NCBI RefSeq assembly: GCF_017921815.1
Contig: NZ_JAGEMM010000001.1
Location: 434,001 to 498,000 of the forward strand
Length of the DNA: 64,000 nucleotides
Reading direction: 5' to 3'
Origin: Microvirga antarctica
GTDB lineage: Bacteria; Pseudomonadota; Alphaproteobacteria; Rhizobiales; Beijerinckiaceae
In this document: in pieces, positions 8,968-18,360 of the stretch
How the letters are laid out: each line of letters starts with the position of its first letter
Numbering within the stretch: position 1 is the first letter of the stretch
Notes under the pieces: generated by a model
The model's database searches: none
What the model was told of the DNA's origin: nothing
What the model saw: the letters and a program-made list of their open reading frames with translations, nothing else
Program-made: the position numbers and the translations under genes

Positions 8968-9759
8968 TCAGCCCGTCGCCGATGGCGGCCCCCAATGGGG
9001 ATAAGCCGCCTGAGCGCGGGTCGACAGCTCGATCCGGTTGCGGCCGCCCCGCTTTGCCACATAAAGGGCCTCATCCGCTTCGGAATAGAGACGCTCGAAG
9101 GTATCGGCTGCATAGCGCACGGCAACGCCCACGGACATCGTCACGCGAACGGCGACGCCCGGCATCAAAATGGGTGTCTTCTCGATCACCCTCAGCAATT
9201 CGTCGAGCGCGACCACGATCTCCTCCACCGAAGCGGTCGAGGAGATCAATGCAAACTCCTCGCCTCCGAGGCGACCCACGAGGCCATATTGATCGAGATG
9301 GTTCGCCGTGATCCGACCAATCGTTTGCAGCACCGTGTCGCCGATACGATGGCCATAGGTGTCATTGACGATTTTGAAACGATCCACGTCGGCGATGACA
9401 AGCACCATGGTTTGCGTCGACGACGCCTCGCTCGCCTCCATCAGGGCCCGACGATTTGCCAGTCCCGTCAAGGGATCGGTGCGGCTCAGCACCTCGAGTG
9501 TCCGTTTCGAATGCTGCAATTCCTGTTGCGCGCGTCCAAAGATGACAGACGCCGGCACAGCGATGATCACGACCACGAAGATTGTCAGGCCCCAGGACCT
9601 TATCGCTGTCGCCCACTGCGTGAAGAACATCAATTGGTTTGCGACGTCGATGGCAAGCGCCACCACAAGGGACACACCCGTCACAAGAACGACGTAGCGG
9701 ATAAGATCACGCCTCGTGAGGATCCGCGGCTTGGCAAGCGTTTTGAAAAATTGTCGCAT
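8968..9759 (-). CDS. GGDEF domain diguanylate cyclase with two N-terminal membrane segments
   Basis: Probable c-di-GMP synthase of 263 residues. Two hydrophobic segments (about residues 22-43 and 54-73) anchor it in the inner membrane, followed by a GGDEF domain with DPLTGLANRRAL, the DRFKIVNDTYGH metal/substrate region and an intact GGEEF active-site loop. The RxxD inhibitory site five residues before GGEEF is not present (DQYG there), so product inhibition may be absent. There is no recognisable sensor domain beyond the membrane part and no link to the flanking catabolic genes. Confidence 0.93.
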   Translation of the reverse strand: MRQFFKTLAKPRILTRRDLIRYVVLVTGVSLVVALAIDVANQLMFFTQWATAIRSWGLTIFVVVIIAVPASVIFGRAQQELQHSKRTLEVLSRTDPLTGLANRRALMEASEASSTQTMVLVIADVDRFKIVNDTYGHRIGDTVLQTIGRITANHLDQYGLVGRLGGEEFALISSTASVEEIVVALDELLRVIEKTPILMPGVAVRVTMSVGVAVRYAADTFERLYSEADEALYVAKRGGRNRIELSTRAQAAYPHWGPPSATG

Positions 9760-9943
9760 GGAAACATCAATATCGGTGGCGTGGTTCCGCTGATAACACG
9801 TTACCAGGGGGCGAAGTGAGTGGTTTGATGCCGCGCAATGCTGATGCTCCGGCTGGTCACAGCTACGTCATCGGAGACGATTCTGGTGATGAGAACTACA
9901 TGGTTGTGGCAGTGTCGTGGGCCATGGAGAGAGTGTGCGCGCG

Positions 9944-10240
9944 ATGAGAACGTTGTTACTGGCTCTGGGCCTTTCCCTGCTGAGCGCGGGCAACGTGATG
10001 GCACAAAGCCGACCGCTGTCCACCGCCCTCACATGTGCTCAGGCGAGCGCGTTGGTGAGGTCGCAGGGAGCGCTCGTGATGAACACTGGTCCATTCGTCT
10101 ATGATCGCTATGTCACCAGCGCGCGATCATGCGGGGCCGCAGAGACGACAGAACCTGCCTGGGTTCCCACGACCGATCAGCTGCAGTGCTTCGTCGGATA
10201 TCGCTGCCGGTCCACCGCACAGCGCCAATCCAGTCGATAA
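9944..10240 (+). CDS. Small secreted hypothetical protein
   Basis: About 98 residues. The start at ATG 9944 gives a classic signal peptide (MRTLLLALGLSLLSAG...VMAQS). The mature part has four Cys, including TCAQASALVRSQGA and CFVGYRC, plus a DRYV motif. Similar small periplasmic proteins with the same TCAQA...YDRYV...CFVGYRC layout are common in Rhizobiales, from memory of the family; the function is unknown. The Cys pattern suggests two disulfides. Confidence 0.7.
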   Translation: MRTLLLALGLSLLSAGNVMAQSRPLSTALTCAQASALVRSQGALVMNTGPFVYDRYVTSARSCGAAETTEPAWVPTTDQLQCFVGYRCRSTAQRQSSR

Positions 10241-10604
10241 GGTCGTCGTCGGAGAACTGGAGCCCAGAAACAGAAACGCCCCCAGCGAGGCCTTCAAAAG
10301 CTTCGCCAGGAGCGCTTCGAGCGATACGCGACTTGCTCTTCATCTTTCTTATAAAAGAGCAGCCTCGGCGAAAACGGCCAGAACGTGGTTTTCCCCCGAC
10401 CACATGGCGATTTGATCGTTTCTAATCCCGAATAGCCACTGAGCGATGTCTCGACGTCACACATCGAAGCTTGACCGTTTGAAGTTTTGCAACACTCGAG
10501 CATGCGACGTCTTGGTCACGCGGTCGTGTCGGAACTTAGCGAACGGTTAGGAAGTTCCCTGTCAAGATGAACGCGAAATGAACAAATGTAATGGAGTTTC
10601 AGTA
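10241..10604. other. Intergenic region, no gene seen; inverted repeats
   Basis: A 364-bp stretch that is AT-richer than its neighbours and has no convincing coding frame. Two inverted repeats are visible: GCTCTT...AAGAGC around 10334-10361, which could terminate the upstream gene, and GGAACTT/AAGTTCC (10531-10537 and 10552-10558) upstream of the small membrane ORF. Confidence 0.5.
10531..10556 (+). promoter_or_regulatory. Possible EcfG-like promoter upstream of small membrane ORF
   Basis: GGAAC at 10531-10535 is followed after 17 nt by AGTT at 10553-10556. The alphaproteobacterial general-stress sigma EcfG recognises GGAAC-N16/17-CGTT, so this is a one-mismatch match about 50 bp ahead of the ATG at 10605. 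The same bases form an inverted repeat, which could be the real signal instead. Confidence 0.3.
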
Positions 10605-10706
10605 ATGATGTTGTCGAAACGACCCAACGTTGAGCGCTTCGCCTGCCTGTTCTTTGCGGGCTTGTTCATCTCGGCCCTGACACTGTCGCTCGCCTATCAG
10701 ATCTGA
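10605..10706 (+). CDS. 33-residue single-pass membrane peptide
   Basis: Short ORF starting ATGATGTTG, with GGAG 8 nt upstream, ending at TGA 10704-10706. The product has a basic N-terminus (SKRPNVER) and then one hydrophobic helix (about residues 12-30, rich in Phe, Leu and Ala), ending AYQI. The good ribosome-binding site and textbook positive-inside helix support real translation. Function is unknown; it may be a small stress-induced membrane protein given the possible EcfG-like site upstream. Confidence 0.45.
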   Translation: MMLSKRPNVERFACLFFAGLFISALTLSLAYQI

Positions 10707-10784
10707 ACCGCCGGTCCCGCGGTCCTAAACGCTGCCAAGAAGTGGATTGCCCTCCCCCACAGAGGCGGGCCATGAAAGCCTAAG

Positions 10785-11027
10785 ATGTTCAACCGCAACT
10801 CTGAAATCGAAGAACTCAAGGCCAGCCTCCACGGCATGGAAGCTCTGATCGGCGGTTTGATCTTCGGTCTCATCCAGCGTCGCATCTTCAGTCATGATCA
10901 GATCGTCCGCGAGATCAAGCACACCGAAGCCCAGCTTCTGATGATGTCTGCGCCCGCAGGGACAGTTTCCGTTCTTCAGCGCATGCGGGAAGCGCTCGAG
11001 GATGACGCAAACCCGGAAGCTGCCTAG
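10785..11027 (+). CDS. Small hypothetical protein (80 aa)
   Basis: Eighty residues, predicted mainly helical, with a hydrophobic Gly-rich patch in the middle (ALIGGLIFGLI) and a charged, acidic C-terminus (EALEDDANPEAA). There is no signal peptide. It ends 16 bp from the convergent lpdA stop. I do not recognise the family. It could be an amphipathic or membrane-associated stress protein; the evidence for expression is only the intact frame and its codon bias. Confidence 0.55.
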   Translation: MFNRNSEIEELKASLHGMEALIGGLIFGLIQRRIFSHDQIVREIKHTEAQLLMMSAPAGTVSVLQRMREALEDDANPEAA

Positions 11028-11043
11028 CCCGATAGCCCCTATG

Positions 11044-12435
11044 CTAAATGTGAATCGCGTGCCCTAGAGCTCCCAGTGCGGCCTCAAGGAAACCCTCGCT
11101 CTGCGTTGGGTGTGCGTGAATGGTTTCCGCCACGTCCTCAAGCCGAGCGCGCATCTCGAGAGCCAGACTGAAGGCCGCCGACAGCTCCGAAATACCGGCG
11201 CCAACGCCCTGAATACCCAGAACCAGATGGTTGTCGGCACGAGCGACGATGCGAACGAATCCGGCCTCGCGGCCGAGCGTCATGGCCCGTCCATTGGCTT
11301 GGAACGGGAACTGACCGACGACGATTTCGATACCGCTGGCGCGCGCCTCATCCGGGGAGAGACCCGCAGTGACGATTTCCGGATCTGTAAAACACACGGC
11401 CGGAATAGAAACTCTGTCCCAGACCCTTTTCTTGCCCGAGATGATCTCAGCGACCATCTCGCCTTGCGCCATTGCCCGATGGGCGAGCATCGGTTCCCCC
11501 GTCACGTCCCCGAGTGCGAAGACGCCTCGCATCGACGTTCTGCACTGATCATCGATGCGAATGAAGGGGCCATCCATTGTCAGGTCGATTGCGTCCAGAC
11601 CCCAGCCGGCAGTCTTGGGCCGACGCCCCACGGTCACCAGAACTGTGTCGGCCTCGACGAGACTTTCGGCTCCTTCAGCCGTTTCCACGAGGATACCCTC
11701 CTCGCGCGCAGCCTTCGCCTTCGCACCGGTAAGCACATCGATATTCAGCTCTCGCAGGTGTTTGGCGACGGGGCGGGTCAAATCAGGATCGTATTGCGGC
11801 AGGATCCGTGTCTGCGCCTCGATCACCGTGACCTTGGCGCCAAGCTTCGCAAAGGCGGTGCCCAGTTCAAGGCCGATATATCCGCCGCCAATCACCGCGA
11901 GCTTACCCGGCACGTGCGTCAACGCCAGCGCGCCGGTGGAGGAGATGACCCGACCGCCGAACGGCAGAAACGGCAATTCGACAGGCTCTGAACCGGTGGC
12001 GATCACCACGTGCTCAGCCCGGATCACCTGCCGCCCGAGTTCGGTCGTCACCTCCACGGTCTTTCCATCGGTGAACGTTGCCCAACCGACAAGGACCTTG
12101 ACGCCAGCCTTCTTGAGCAGACCCGCGACCCCGTTATTGAGTCGCCCGACGATGCCATCCTTCCACGCGATGGTCTTGGCGAAATCAATGGCGGGCCCTT
12201 GTGCGGATATCCCGAGGGGGTGTCCGCCCCTGGCCATTGCGTTGACGCTTTCGTACTCGTCCGCGGCATGAATCAAGGCCTTCGAGGGAATACACCCGAC
12301 ATTCAGGCAGGTCCCACCTGCTTTCTTTGCCTCGACGATCACGGTGTCGATGCCGAGCTGTCCGGCGCGGATGGCGCAGGTGTAGCCTCCTGGTCCGGCG
12401 CCGATCACCAGAAGTTTGCACGAAATATCTTTCAT
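11044..12435 (-). CDS. lpdA: Dihydrolipoyl dehydrogenase (E3)
   Basis: Flavoprotein disulfide reductase of 463 residues, the usual E3 length. The FAD motif GAGPGGY is followed by the redox pair in GTCLNVGC (Cys43 and Cys48), a second Rossmann motif GGGYIGLELG for NAD, and the C-terminal HAHPTQSE that carries the catalytic His. It reoxidises dihydrolipoyl groups on the E2 encoded 4 bp upstream, passing electrons to NAD. As last gene of the bkd operon it probably serves the branched-chain 2-oxoacid dehydrogenase specifically. Confidence 0.95.
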   Translation of the reverse strand: MKDISCKLLVIGAGPGGYTCAIRAGQLGIDTVIVEAKKAGGTCLNVGCIPSKALIHAADEYESVNAMARGGHPLGISAQGPAIDFAKTIAWKDGIVGRLNNGVAGLLKKAGVKVLVGWATFTDGKTVEVTTELGRQVIRAEHVVIATGSEPVELPFLPFGGRVISSTGALALTHVPGKLAVIGGGYIGLELGTAFAKLGAKVTVIEAQTRILPQYDPDLTRPVAKHLRELNIDVLTGAKAKAAREEGILVETAEGAESLVEADTVLVTVGRRPKTAGWGLDAIDLTMDGPFIRIDDQCRTSMRGVFALGDVTGEPMLAHRAMAQGEMVAEIISGKKRVWDRVSIPAVCFTDPEIVTAGLSPDEARASGIEIVVGQFPFQANGRAMTLGREAGFVRIVARADNHLVLGIQGVGAGISELSAAFSLALEMRARLEDVAETIHAHPTQSEGFLEAALGALGHAIHI

Positions 12436-12439
12436 TCGA

Positions 12440-13765
12440 TCAGCTTTCGATGAAGATCAATGCCGGAGTTTCCAGCAATGCCTTGATCCGTTGGATGAAC
12501 ACTGCAGCGTCCCAGCCATCGATCACCCGATGGTCAAAGCTGGACGAGAGGTTCATGATCTTGCGCGGCACGAAAGTCGAACCGTCCCAGACCGGACGCA
12601 CCATCATCTTGTTCACGCCCACAATCGCCACCTCCGGGTGATTGATGATCGGGGTCGTGACGATCCCGCCCATTGCGCCGAGAGATGTGATCGTAATGGT
12701 CGAGCCGGTGAGGTCGTCGCGTGTCGCCGTTCCGGCCTTTGCGGCTTCCGCAAGCCTGGTCAGTTCCGCGGCGGTGCCCCACAGGTCGAGCCCTTCAGCA
12801 TGCTTGACGACAGGGACCATCAGCCCTGACGGCGTCTGGGCTGCGATGCCGACATGCACGCCCGCATGCTGCTGGATGATGCCGGCCTCGTCGTCGAAGT
12901 GGGCATTGAGGTTTGGCTGGTCGTCGATGGCGCGGGTCATCGCGCGGATCAGGAACGGCAGGAACGACAGTTTGGGCTGGTCCTGCCGCCTCCCGGCGTT
13001 GAGAGTCGAACGCAGATCCTCGACGGCCGTGACGTCGACTTCCTCCACATAGGTGATGTGGGGAATGCGGGAACTCGCCAGCGACATCTTTTCGGAAATG
13101 CGCCGCCGCAGGCCCACAATCTTGATCTCGTCGACACCTGTCCGCTTCTGACGCCCTGGGGCCCGCGCGAGAGCGGGGCCCTGGGCGAAGACAGCATCGA
13201 GATCCTCGTGGCTGATCCTGCCGGCCGGGCCGGTGCCGGCGACCTGCCGCAGATCAACCCCCGCCTCACGGGCCCGCAAGCGAACGGCGGGCGACGCCAA
13301 GGGCCGCTCACCCTCCCCCCGGGGCGCGCCGGACAAAGGCGTGCGCGGGGCTGATTCGGCCGAGGACCGTTTGTCAGCTGGCGCTACCGAAGCGGCAGGC
13401 GCAGCGGGAGCGGCGGTCACAGACGGCTCTGTGATAGTCGCCGGTGGAGAAACCTCCTGGCGCGCAGCAGCGAGAGTTTCACCGGAGGCTTTTTCGGTGT
13501 CCGCAGCTTTACTCTCGCCTGTGCCGGCGATGCTCAGGCGCACAAGGTCTGACCCCACGGCCACGACGTCGCCGACGCTTGCGCCCAACCACAGGACCTC
13601 GCCATCGACAGGCGATGGAATCTCGACTGTCGCCTTGTCGGTCATGACCGCGCCGATGATGGCATCCTCGCGGATGAGGTCGCCCACCTTCACATGCCAC
13701 TCGACGAGTTCGGCCTCAGCCACGCCTTCGCCGACATCCGGCAATTTGATCACATGTTCGGTCAT
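12440..13765 (-). CDS. bkdB: Branched-chain 2-oxoacid dehydrogenase E2 (dihydrolipoyl acyltransferase)
   Basis: E2 core of 441 residues. One lipoyl domain lies at about residues 4-77 with the lipoylated Lys44 in MTDKATVE, then a long Ala/Pro-rich linker, a peripheral-subunit-binding domain (about 140-175) and the catalytic domain ending in SFDHRVIDG. The ATG at 13765 follows the E1 beta stop by one base; a longer frame upstream lies within E1 beta and is not used. It transfers isobutyryl, 2-methylbutyryl or isovaleryl groups to CoA. Confidence 0.94.
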   Translation of the reverse strand: MTEHVIKLPDVGEGVAEAELVEWHVKVGDLIREDAIIGAVMTDKATVEIPSPVDGEVLWLGASVGDVVAVGSDLVRLSIAGTGESKAADTEKASGETLAAARQEVSPPATITEPSVTAAPAAPAASVAPADKRSSAESAPRTPLSGAPRGEGERPLASPAVRLRAREAGVDLRQVAGTGPAGRISHEDLDAVFAQGPALARAPGRQKRTGVDEIKIVGLRRRISEKMSLASSRIPHITYVEEVDVTAVEDLRSTLNAGRRQDQPKLSFLPFLIRAMTRAIDDQPNLNAHFDDEAGIIQQHAGVHVGIAAQTPSGLMVPVVKHAEGLDLWGTAAELTRLAEAAKAGTATRDDLTGSTITITSLGAMGGIVTTPIINHPEVAIVGVNKMMVRPVWDGSTFVPRKIMNLSSSFDHRVIDGWDAAVFIQRIKALLETPALIFIES

Positions 13766-13766
13766 G

Positions 13767-14780
13767 TCATTGCTCCATTGCCCGCAACAAAGCCTCGCCG
13801 ACACGCGCCGGACCGGGGAAGTAGTCCCATTCCTGAGCGTGCGGATAGGGCGTGTCCCAACCGGCCACCCGAGTGATCGGCGCTTCCAGGTGGTAGAAGC
13901 AGGCCTCCTGGACGAGGGCCGACAATTCACCCCCGAAGCCTGACGTCAGCGTGGCTTCGTGAACGATGACGCAGCGGCCGGTCTTGCGAACGGACGCTTC
14001 GATCGTCTCAAGATCGAGCGGAACGAGACTGCGCAGGTCGATAATCTCCGCGTCGATGCCCGTCTCAGCGGCGGCGGCCTCGGCAACGTAGACCATGGTC
14101 CCATACGCGAGAACCGTGACCGCCGTGCCTGCGCGACGGATGGCAGCTTTGCCCAGTGGAATCGCGTAGTGGCCGTCTGCCACCTCCCCCAGCTCATGTT
14201 TCGACCAGGGCGTGACGGGCCGGTCATGATGACCGTCGAAGGGCCCATTATAAAGCCGCTTCGGTTCCAGGAAGATGACCGGATCAGGGTCCTCGATTGC
14301 AGCGATCAGCAGGCCCTTTGCGTCGCTGGGGTTGGACGGCATCACGGTCTTCAAGCCTGCCACGTGCGTGAACAGCGCCTCCGGGCTCTGGCTGTGCGTC
14401 TGCCCGCCAAAGATGCCACCACCGGTCGGCATTCTCACCACGAGGGGACAGGTAAACTGGCCGTTGGAGCGATAACGCAGACGCGCCGCCTCCGACACGA
14501 TCTGATCATAGGCCGGATACATGTAGTCGGCGAACTGGATCTCGACGCAAGGACGCAGCCCATACGCCGCCATCCCCACGGCTGTGCCGACGATGCCCAA
14601 TTCGCTGATCGGCGTATCGAAGCAGCGGCTCTTGCCGTATTTGGCTTGCAAGCCCTGGGTGGCGCGAAAGACGCCGCCAAAGAACCCGACATCCTCGCCG
14701 AACACGACGACATTGTCGTCACGCTCCATCATCACGTCCATGCCATCGCGAATGGCCTCGATCATGGTCTTGCGCGGCAT
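13767..14780 (-). CDS. bkdA2: Branched-chain 2-oxoacid dehydrogenase E1 beta subunit
   Basis: Transketolase-like E1 beta, 337 residues, starting MPRKTMIEAIRDGM at 14780, two bases after the E1 alpha stop. FGEDVGFFGGVFRAT and the FDTPISELGIVG segment are hallmark beta-subunit motifs; the C-terminal transketolase domain is complete. It forms an alpha2beta2 thiamine-diphosphate enzyme with the product of the preceding gene. Confidence 0.94.
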   Translation of the reverse strand: MPRKTMIEAIRDGMDVMMERDDNVVVFGEDVGFFGGVFRATQGLQAKYGKSRCFDTPISELGIVGTAVGMAAYGLRPCVEIQFADYMYPAYDQIVSEAARLRYRSNGQFTCPLVVRMPTGGGIFGGQTHSQSPEALFTHVAGLKTVMPSNPSDAKGLLIAAIEDPDPVIFLEPKRLYNGPFDGHHDRPVTPWSKHELGEVADGHYAIPLGKAAIRRAGTAVTVLAYGTMVYVAEAAAAETGIDAEIIDLRSLVPLDLETIEASVRKTGRCVIVHEATLTSGFGGELSALVQEACFYHLEAPITRVAGWDTPYPHAQEWDYFPGPARVGEALLRAMEQ

Positions 14781-14782
14781 TT

Positions 14783-16099
<1,317 letters not shown>

Positions 16100-16271
16100 T
16101 CATGCCCCAGCCGCTCGCACATATCGACCCGTCTTCTCCTGGCTCTGGGGGGGAAGAATTCCGCCGTCTTGAAGCGCTTGATCGCAATGGAAGCATGCTA
16201 TTGAGGGTTCCATACCGCTGCGTCTCGCGATTTCCTTTTCGGAATGTCCTCCCCTTTCTCACGAGGTTCCC

Positions 16272-16484
16272 ATGACAGAACACGCCAAACTTCCCGTCGA
16301 CCCCGCCAACCCTGACGCCGTGAACGAAAATTTCATCAAAAAGCACGATACTCGCCAGCTCGTGGAATTGCACAAGATGGCGCTCGGGTTTGCCGCGGCG
16401 CCGCAAGGGCCAGGCCTTGGTGAACAATGGAAAAAGGTCGCCCATCACGTGCAGGACGAGATTGTCCGCCGCGACCAGAAATAG
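16272..16484 (+). CDS. Small hypothetical protein (70 aa)
   Basis: Soluble, charged 70-residue protein with no signal peptide or membrane segment. The N-terminal part is proline/aspartate rich (VDPANPDAVNEN) and the rest is predicted helical. It is divergent from the bkd operon with about 256 bp between starts, so it may share a promoter region. I do not recognise the family. A real ATG with coherent codon use supports it. Confidence 0.55.
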   Translation: MTEHAKLPVDPANPDAVNENFIKKHDTRQLVELHKMALGFAAAPQGPGLGEQWKKVAHHVQDEIVRRDQK

Positions 16485-16512
16485 ACGCCACAGCCAGTCC
16501 GCCGCCACAGGA

Positions 16513-16543
16513 TGAACCGGTCTCGCGGGACGCGACCGGTTCA
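16513..16543. terminator. GC-rich stem-loop, possible terminator
   Basis: TGAACCGGTC (16513-16522) and GACCGGTTCA (16534-16543) form a perfect 10-bp inverted repeat with an 11-nt loop that itself can pair. It lies 29 bp after the stop of the 70-residue ORF. There is no T-tract on either side, so a Rho-independent terminator is uncertain; an operator palindrome is another reading. Confidence 0.4.
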
Positions 16544-16610
16544 CTATGGCGGATCGGATTCGGCTGCCTGTCCGAACCGCGCCTCATGAGCCGAGAGAGA
16601 TTTGGACACG

Positions 16611-17156
16611 ATGTCGCCGCCTGATGCCTTGGCCCAGTTGCCCGTCGAGATGGTTTACACGTCCTTTCATCTCTTCGAGATCCTTCTCGGCATCGCCATT
16701 CTCATCGTCATCGTTTTTATTCACGGCGCGGGAATCCGGCGCATTTCCCGGTATTTCTCGGCACGCTGGGTGCATGTGACCACTGAGACGCCGCATTGGC
16801 GGGTCAATCTCCTGTTTGGCGTGATCGTGGCGCAACTGGTCGTGGTCCACCTGGTGGAGGTCATCGTATGGGCGATCCCGATCTATGCCTTAAACCTGAT
16901 CCCGGATTTTTCATCGGCAGCTTTTTTCGCCGCCGAGACCTATACGACGCTTGGCGAGGGGGTCGTCCGGCTGCCGCAGAGCTGGCGCCAGCTCGGTCCA
17001 GTCATTGCCATCTCCGGCTTGTTCACTTTCGGCTGGACGTCGAGCGTGCTTGTCTACGTGATGACGCAGTTCGGCACGCTCGACACCTCCCACGCGCAGC
17101 GCAGGAAAGCCGCTTCCGCCGACAGATCCCCCGGAGAGCACGTGCCGCCCGGGTAG
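16611..17156 (+). CDS. Ion channel-like membrane protein (K-channel pore-like)
   Basis: About 181 residues with three clear membrane helices (about residues 18-40, 64-87, 127-147) and a re-entrant-like segment between the second and third. That segment reads AAETYTTLGEGVV, recalling the TTVGYG selectivity loop of two-TM potassium channels (Ion_trans_2) but with GEG in place of GYG. The ATG at 16611 is preferred over a TTG at 16602. The C-terminus is a short polar tail with no ligand domain. The ion is uncertain because the filter is altered. Confidence 0.65.
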   Translation: MSPPDALAQLPVEMVYTSFHLFEILLGIAILIVIVFIHGAGIRRISRYFSARWVHVTTETPHWRVNLLFGVIVAQLVVVHLVEVIVWAIPIYALNLIPDFSSAAFFAAETYTTLGEGVVRLPQSWRQLGPVIAISGLFTFGWTSSVLVYVMTQFGTLDTSHAQRRKAASADRSPGEHVPPG

Positions 17157-17261
17157 CACTCCTGCTGAGTTGGCGTGCGACTTCCCCATTGCGGTGCCAC
17201 ACGTTGCGCCGTGGAGCGTCCCCCGGCGCCGACCCGCGAATGACAAAAAAGGATGCTTGCC

Positions 17262-18293
17262 GTGACCTCACAGCTGACCAGACGCATTGTTCTCGCCTCT
17301 CGGCCGGAGGGAGCCCCGAAGCCTGAGAACTTCCGGATCGAAGAGACCGCGCTCCCGCCCCTCAAGGACGGCGAAGTTCTCCTGCGGATCGCATACCTGT
17401 CGCTCGATCCCTACATGCGAGGCCGGATGAGCGCGGCGAAATCATACGCCGCCCCCCTCGCGGTCGGAGACGTCATGGAGGGCGGGACCGTCGCCACTGT
17501 CATGGAATCGCGTCATCCGGATTTGCAGACCGGTGACGTGGTTCTGTCCCATTCCGGATGGCAGAGCCACGCAGTCGCAAGCGGTAACGCCGTTCGCAAA
17601 CTCGATCCCCGCGCAGCGCCGCCTTCGACGGCGCTCGGGGTTCTCGGCATGCCAGGTTTCACGGCTTATGCAGGCCTTCTGACGATCGGAAAGCCAGCAG
17701 CCGACGAGACCGTCGTTGTGGCGGCAGCAACCGGGCCTGTTGGATCAGCCGTCGGTCAGATCGCGCGGGTCAAAGGGGCCCGGGCGGTCGGCATTGCGGG
17801 AGGTGAGGCCAAATGCGCCTTCCTCCGTGACACGTTGGGCTTCGACGCTGCCGTCGACCATCGCGCCCCCGATTTCGCCGCGCAGCTCGCCGCCGCATGC
17901 CCCAACGGCATCGATGTTTATTTCGAAAACGTGGGCGGCGCCGTCTGGGACGGGGTGTTCCCCCTCCTCAACGACTTCGCCCGTATCCCGGTTTGCGGTC
18001 TGGTCGCGCAATATAACCAGACTGCGCCATTCCCCGGTCCGGATCGCCTGCCTCTGCTGATGCGCGACATCCTCTCGAAAAGCCTCACCCTGCGCGGCTT
18101 CATTCAGCGCGAATTCGTCGACCAGAGGCCAGCCTTCATCGCCGACATGACAAAGTGGATCGCCACCGGGCAGGTCCGCTACAAGGAGGACATTGTCTCC
18201 GGCCTCGAGGCCGCGCCAGATGCGTTTGTCGGCCTCCTGGAAGGGCGCAATTTCGGGAAGCTGTTGGTGCAGGTCTCTGACCTTCCAGCCTGA
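17262..18293 (+). CDS. NADP-dependent medium-chain oxidoreductase (CurA / leukotriene B4 12-hydroxydehydrogenase type)
   Basis: Zinc-independent medium-chain reductase of 343 residues. The start is a GTG at 17262, giving TSQLTRRIVLASRPEGAPK, the standard N-terminus; an ATG three codons earlier sits directly on the Shine-Dalgarno. DPYMRGRM, the nucleotide motif AAATGPVGSAVGQ and YFENVGG are hallmarks of the double-bond reductase branch. It probably reduces alpha,beta-unsaturated carbonyls with NADPH in the cytoplasm. Monocistronic by context. Confidence 0.92.
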   Translation: MTSQLTRRIVLASRPEGAPKPENFRIEETALPPLKDGEVLLRIAYLSLDPYMRGRMSAAKSYAAPLAVGDVMEGGTVATVMESRHPDLQTGDVVLSHSGWQSHAVASGNAVRKLDPRAAPPSTALGVLGMPGFTAYAGLLTIGKPAADETVVVAAATGPVGSAVGQIARVKGARAVGIAGGEAKCAFLRDTLGFDAAVDHRAPDFAAQLAAACPNGIDVYFENVGGAVWDGVFPLLNDFARIPVCGLVAQYNQTAPFPGPDRLPLLMRDILSKSLTLRGFIQREFVDQRPAFIADMTKWIATGQVRYKEDIVSGLEAAPDAFVGLLEGRNFGKLLVQVSDLPA

Positions 18294-18300
18294 GTTGCCG

Positions 18301-18360
18301 TAGCCTAGCGGAAGCTGCCGTAGCCTAGCGGAAGCTGCCGTAGACTAGCGGAAAAGGTCG
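18301..18360. repeat. 20-bp tandem direct repeat, three copies
   Basis: A 20-bp unit, TAGCCTAGCGGAAGCTGCCG, occurs at 18301-18320 and 18321-18340 without a mismatch and a third, diverged copy lies at 18341-18360. It fills the gap between two convergent stop codons and runs into the last codons of the LssY-domain gene. Probably a replication-slippage expansion. Confidence 0.85.

Noticed and set aside
8955-8971. CTGAGC/GCTCAG repeat as a terminator between convergent SDR and GGDEF genes
   Set aside because: Only 6 bp, inside both stop regions and without a T-tract; too weak to list as a terminator.
10101-10415. Plus-strand open frame of 104 codons after the small secreted protein
   Set aside because: Overlaps the secreted-protein gene out of frame, lacks a ribosome-binding site and continues into AT-rich intergenic DNA.
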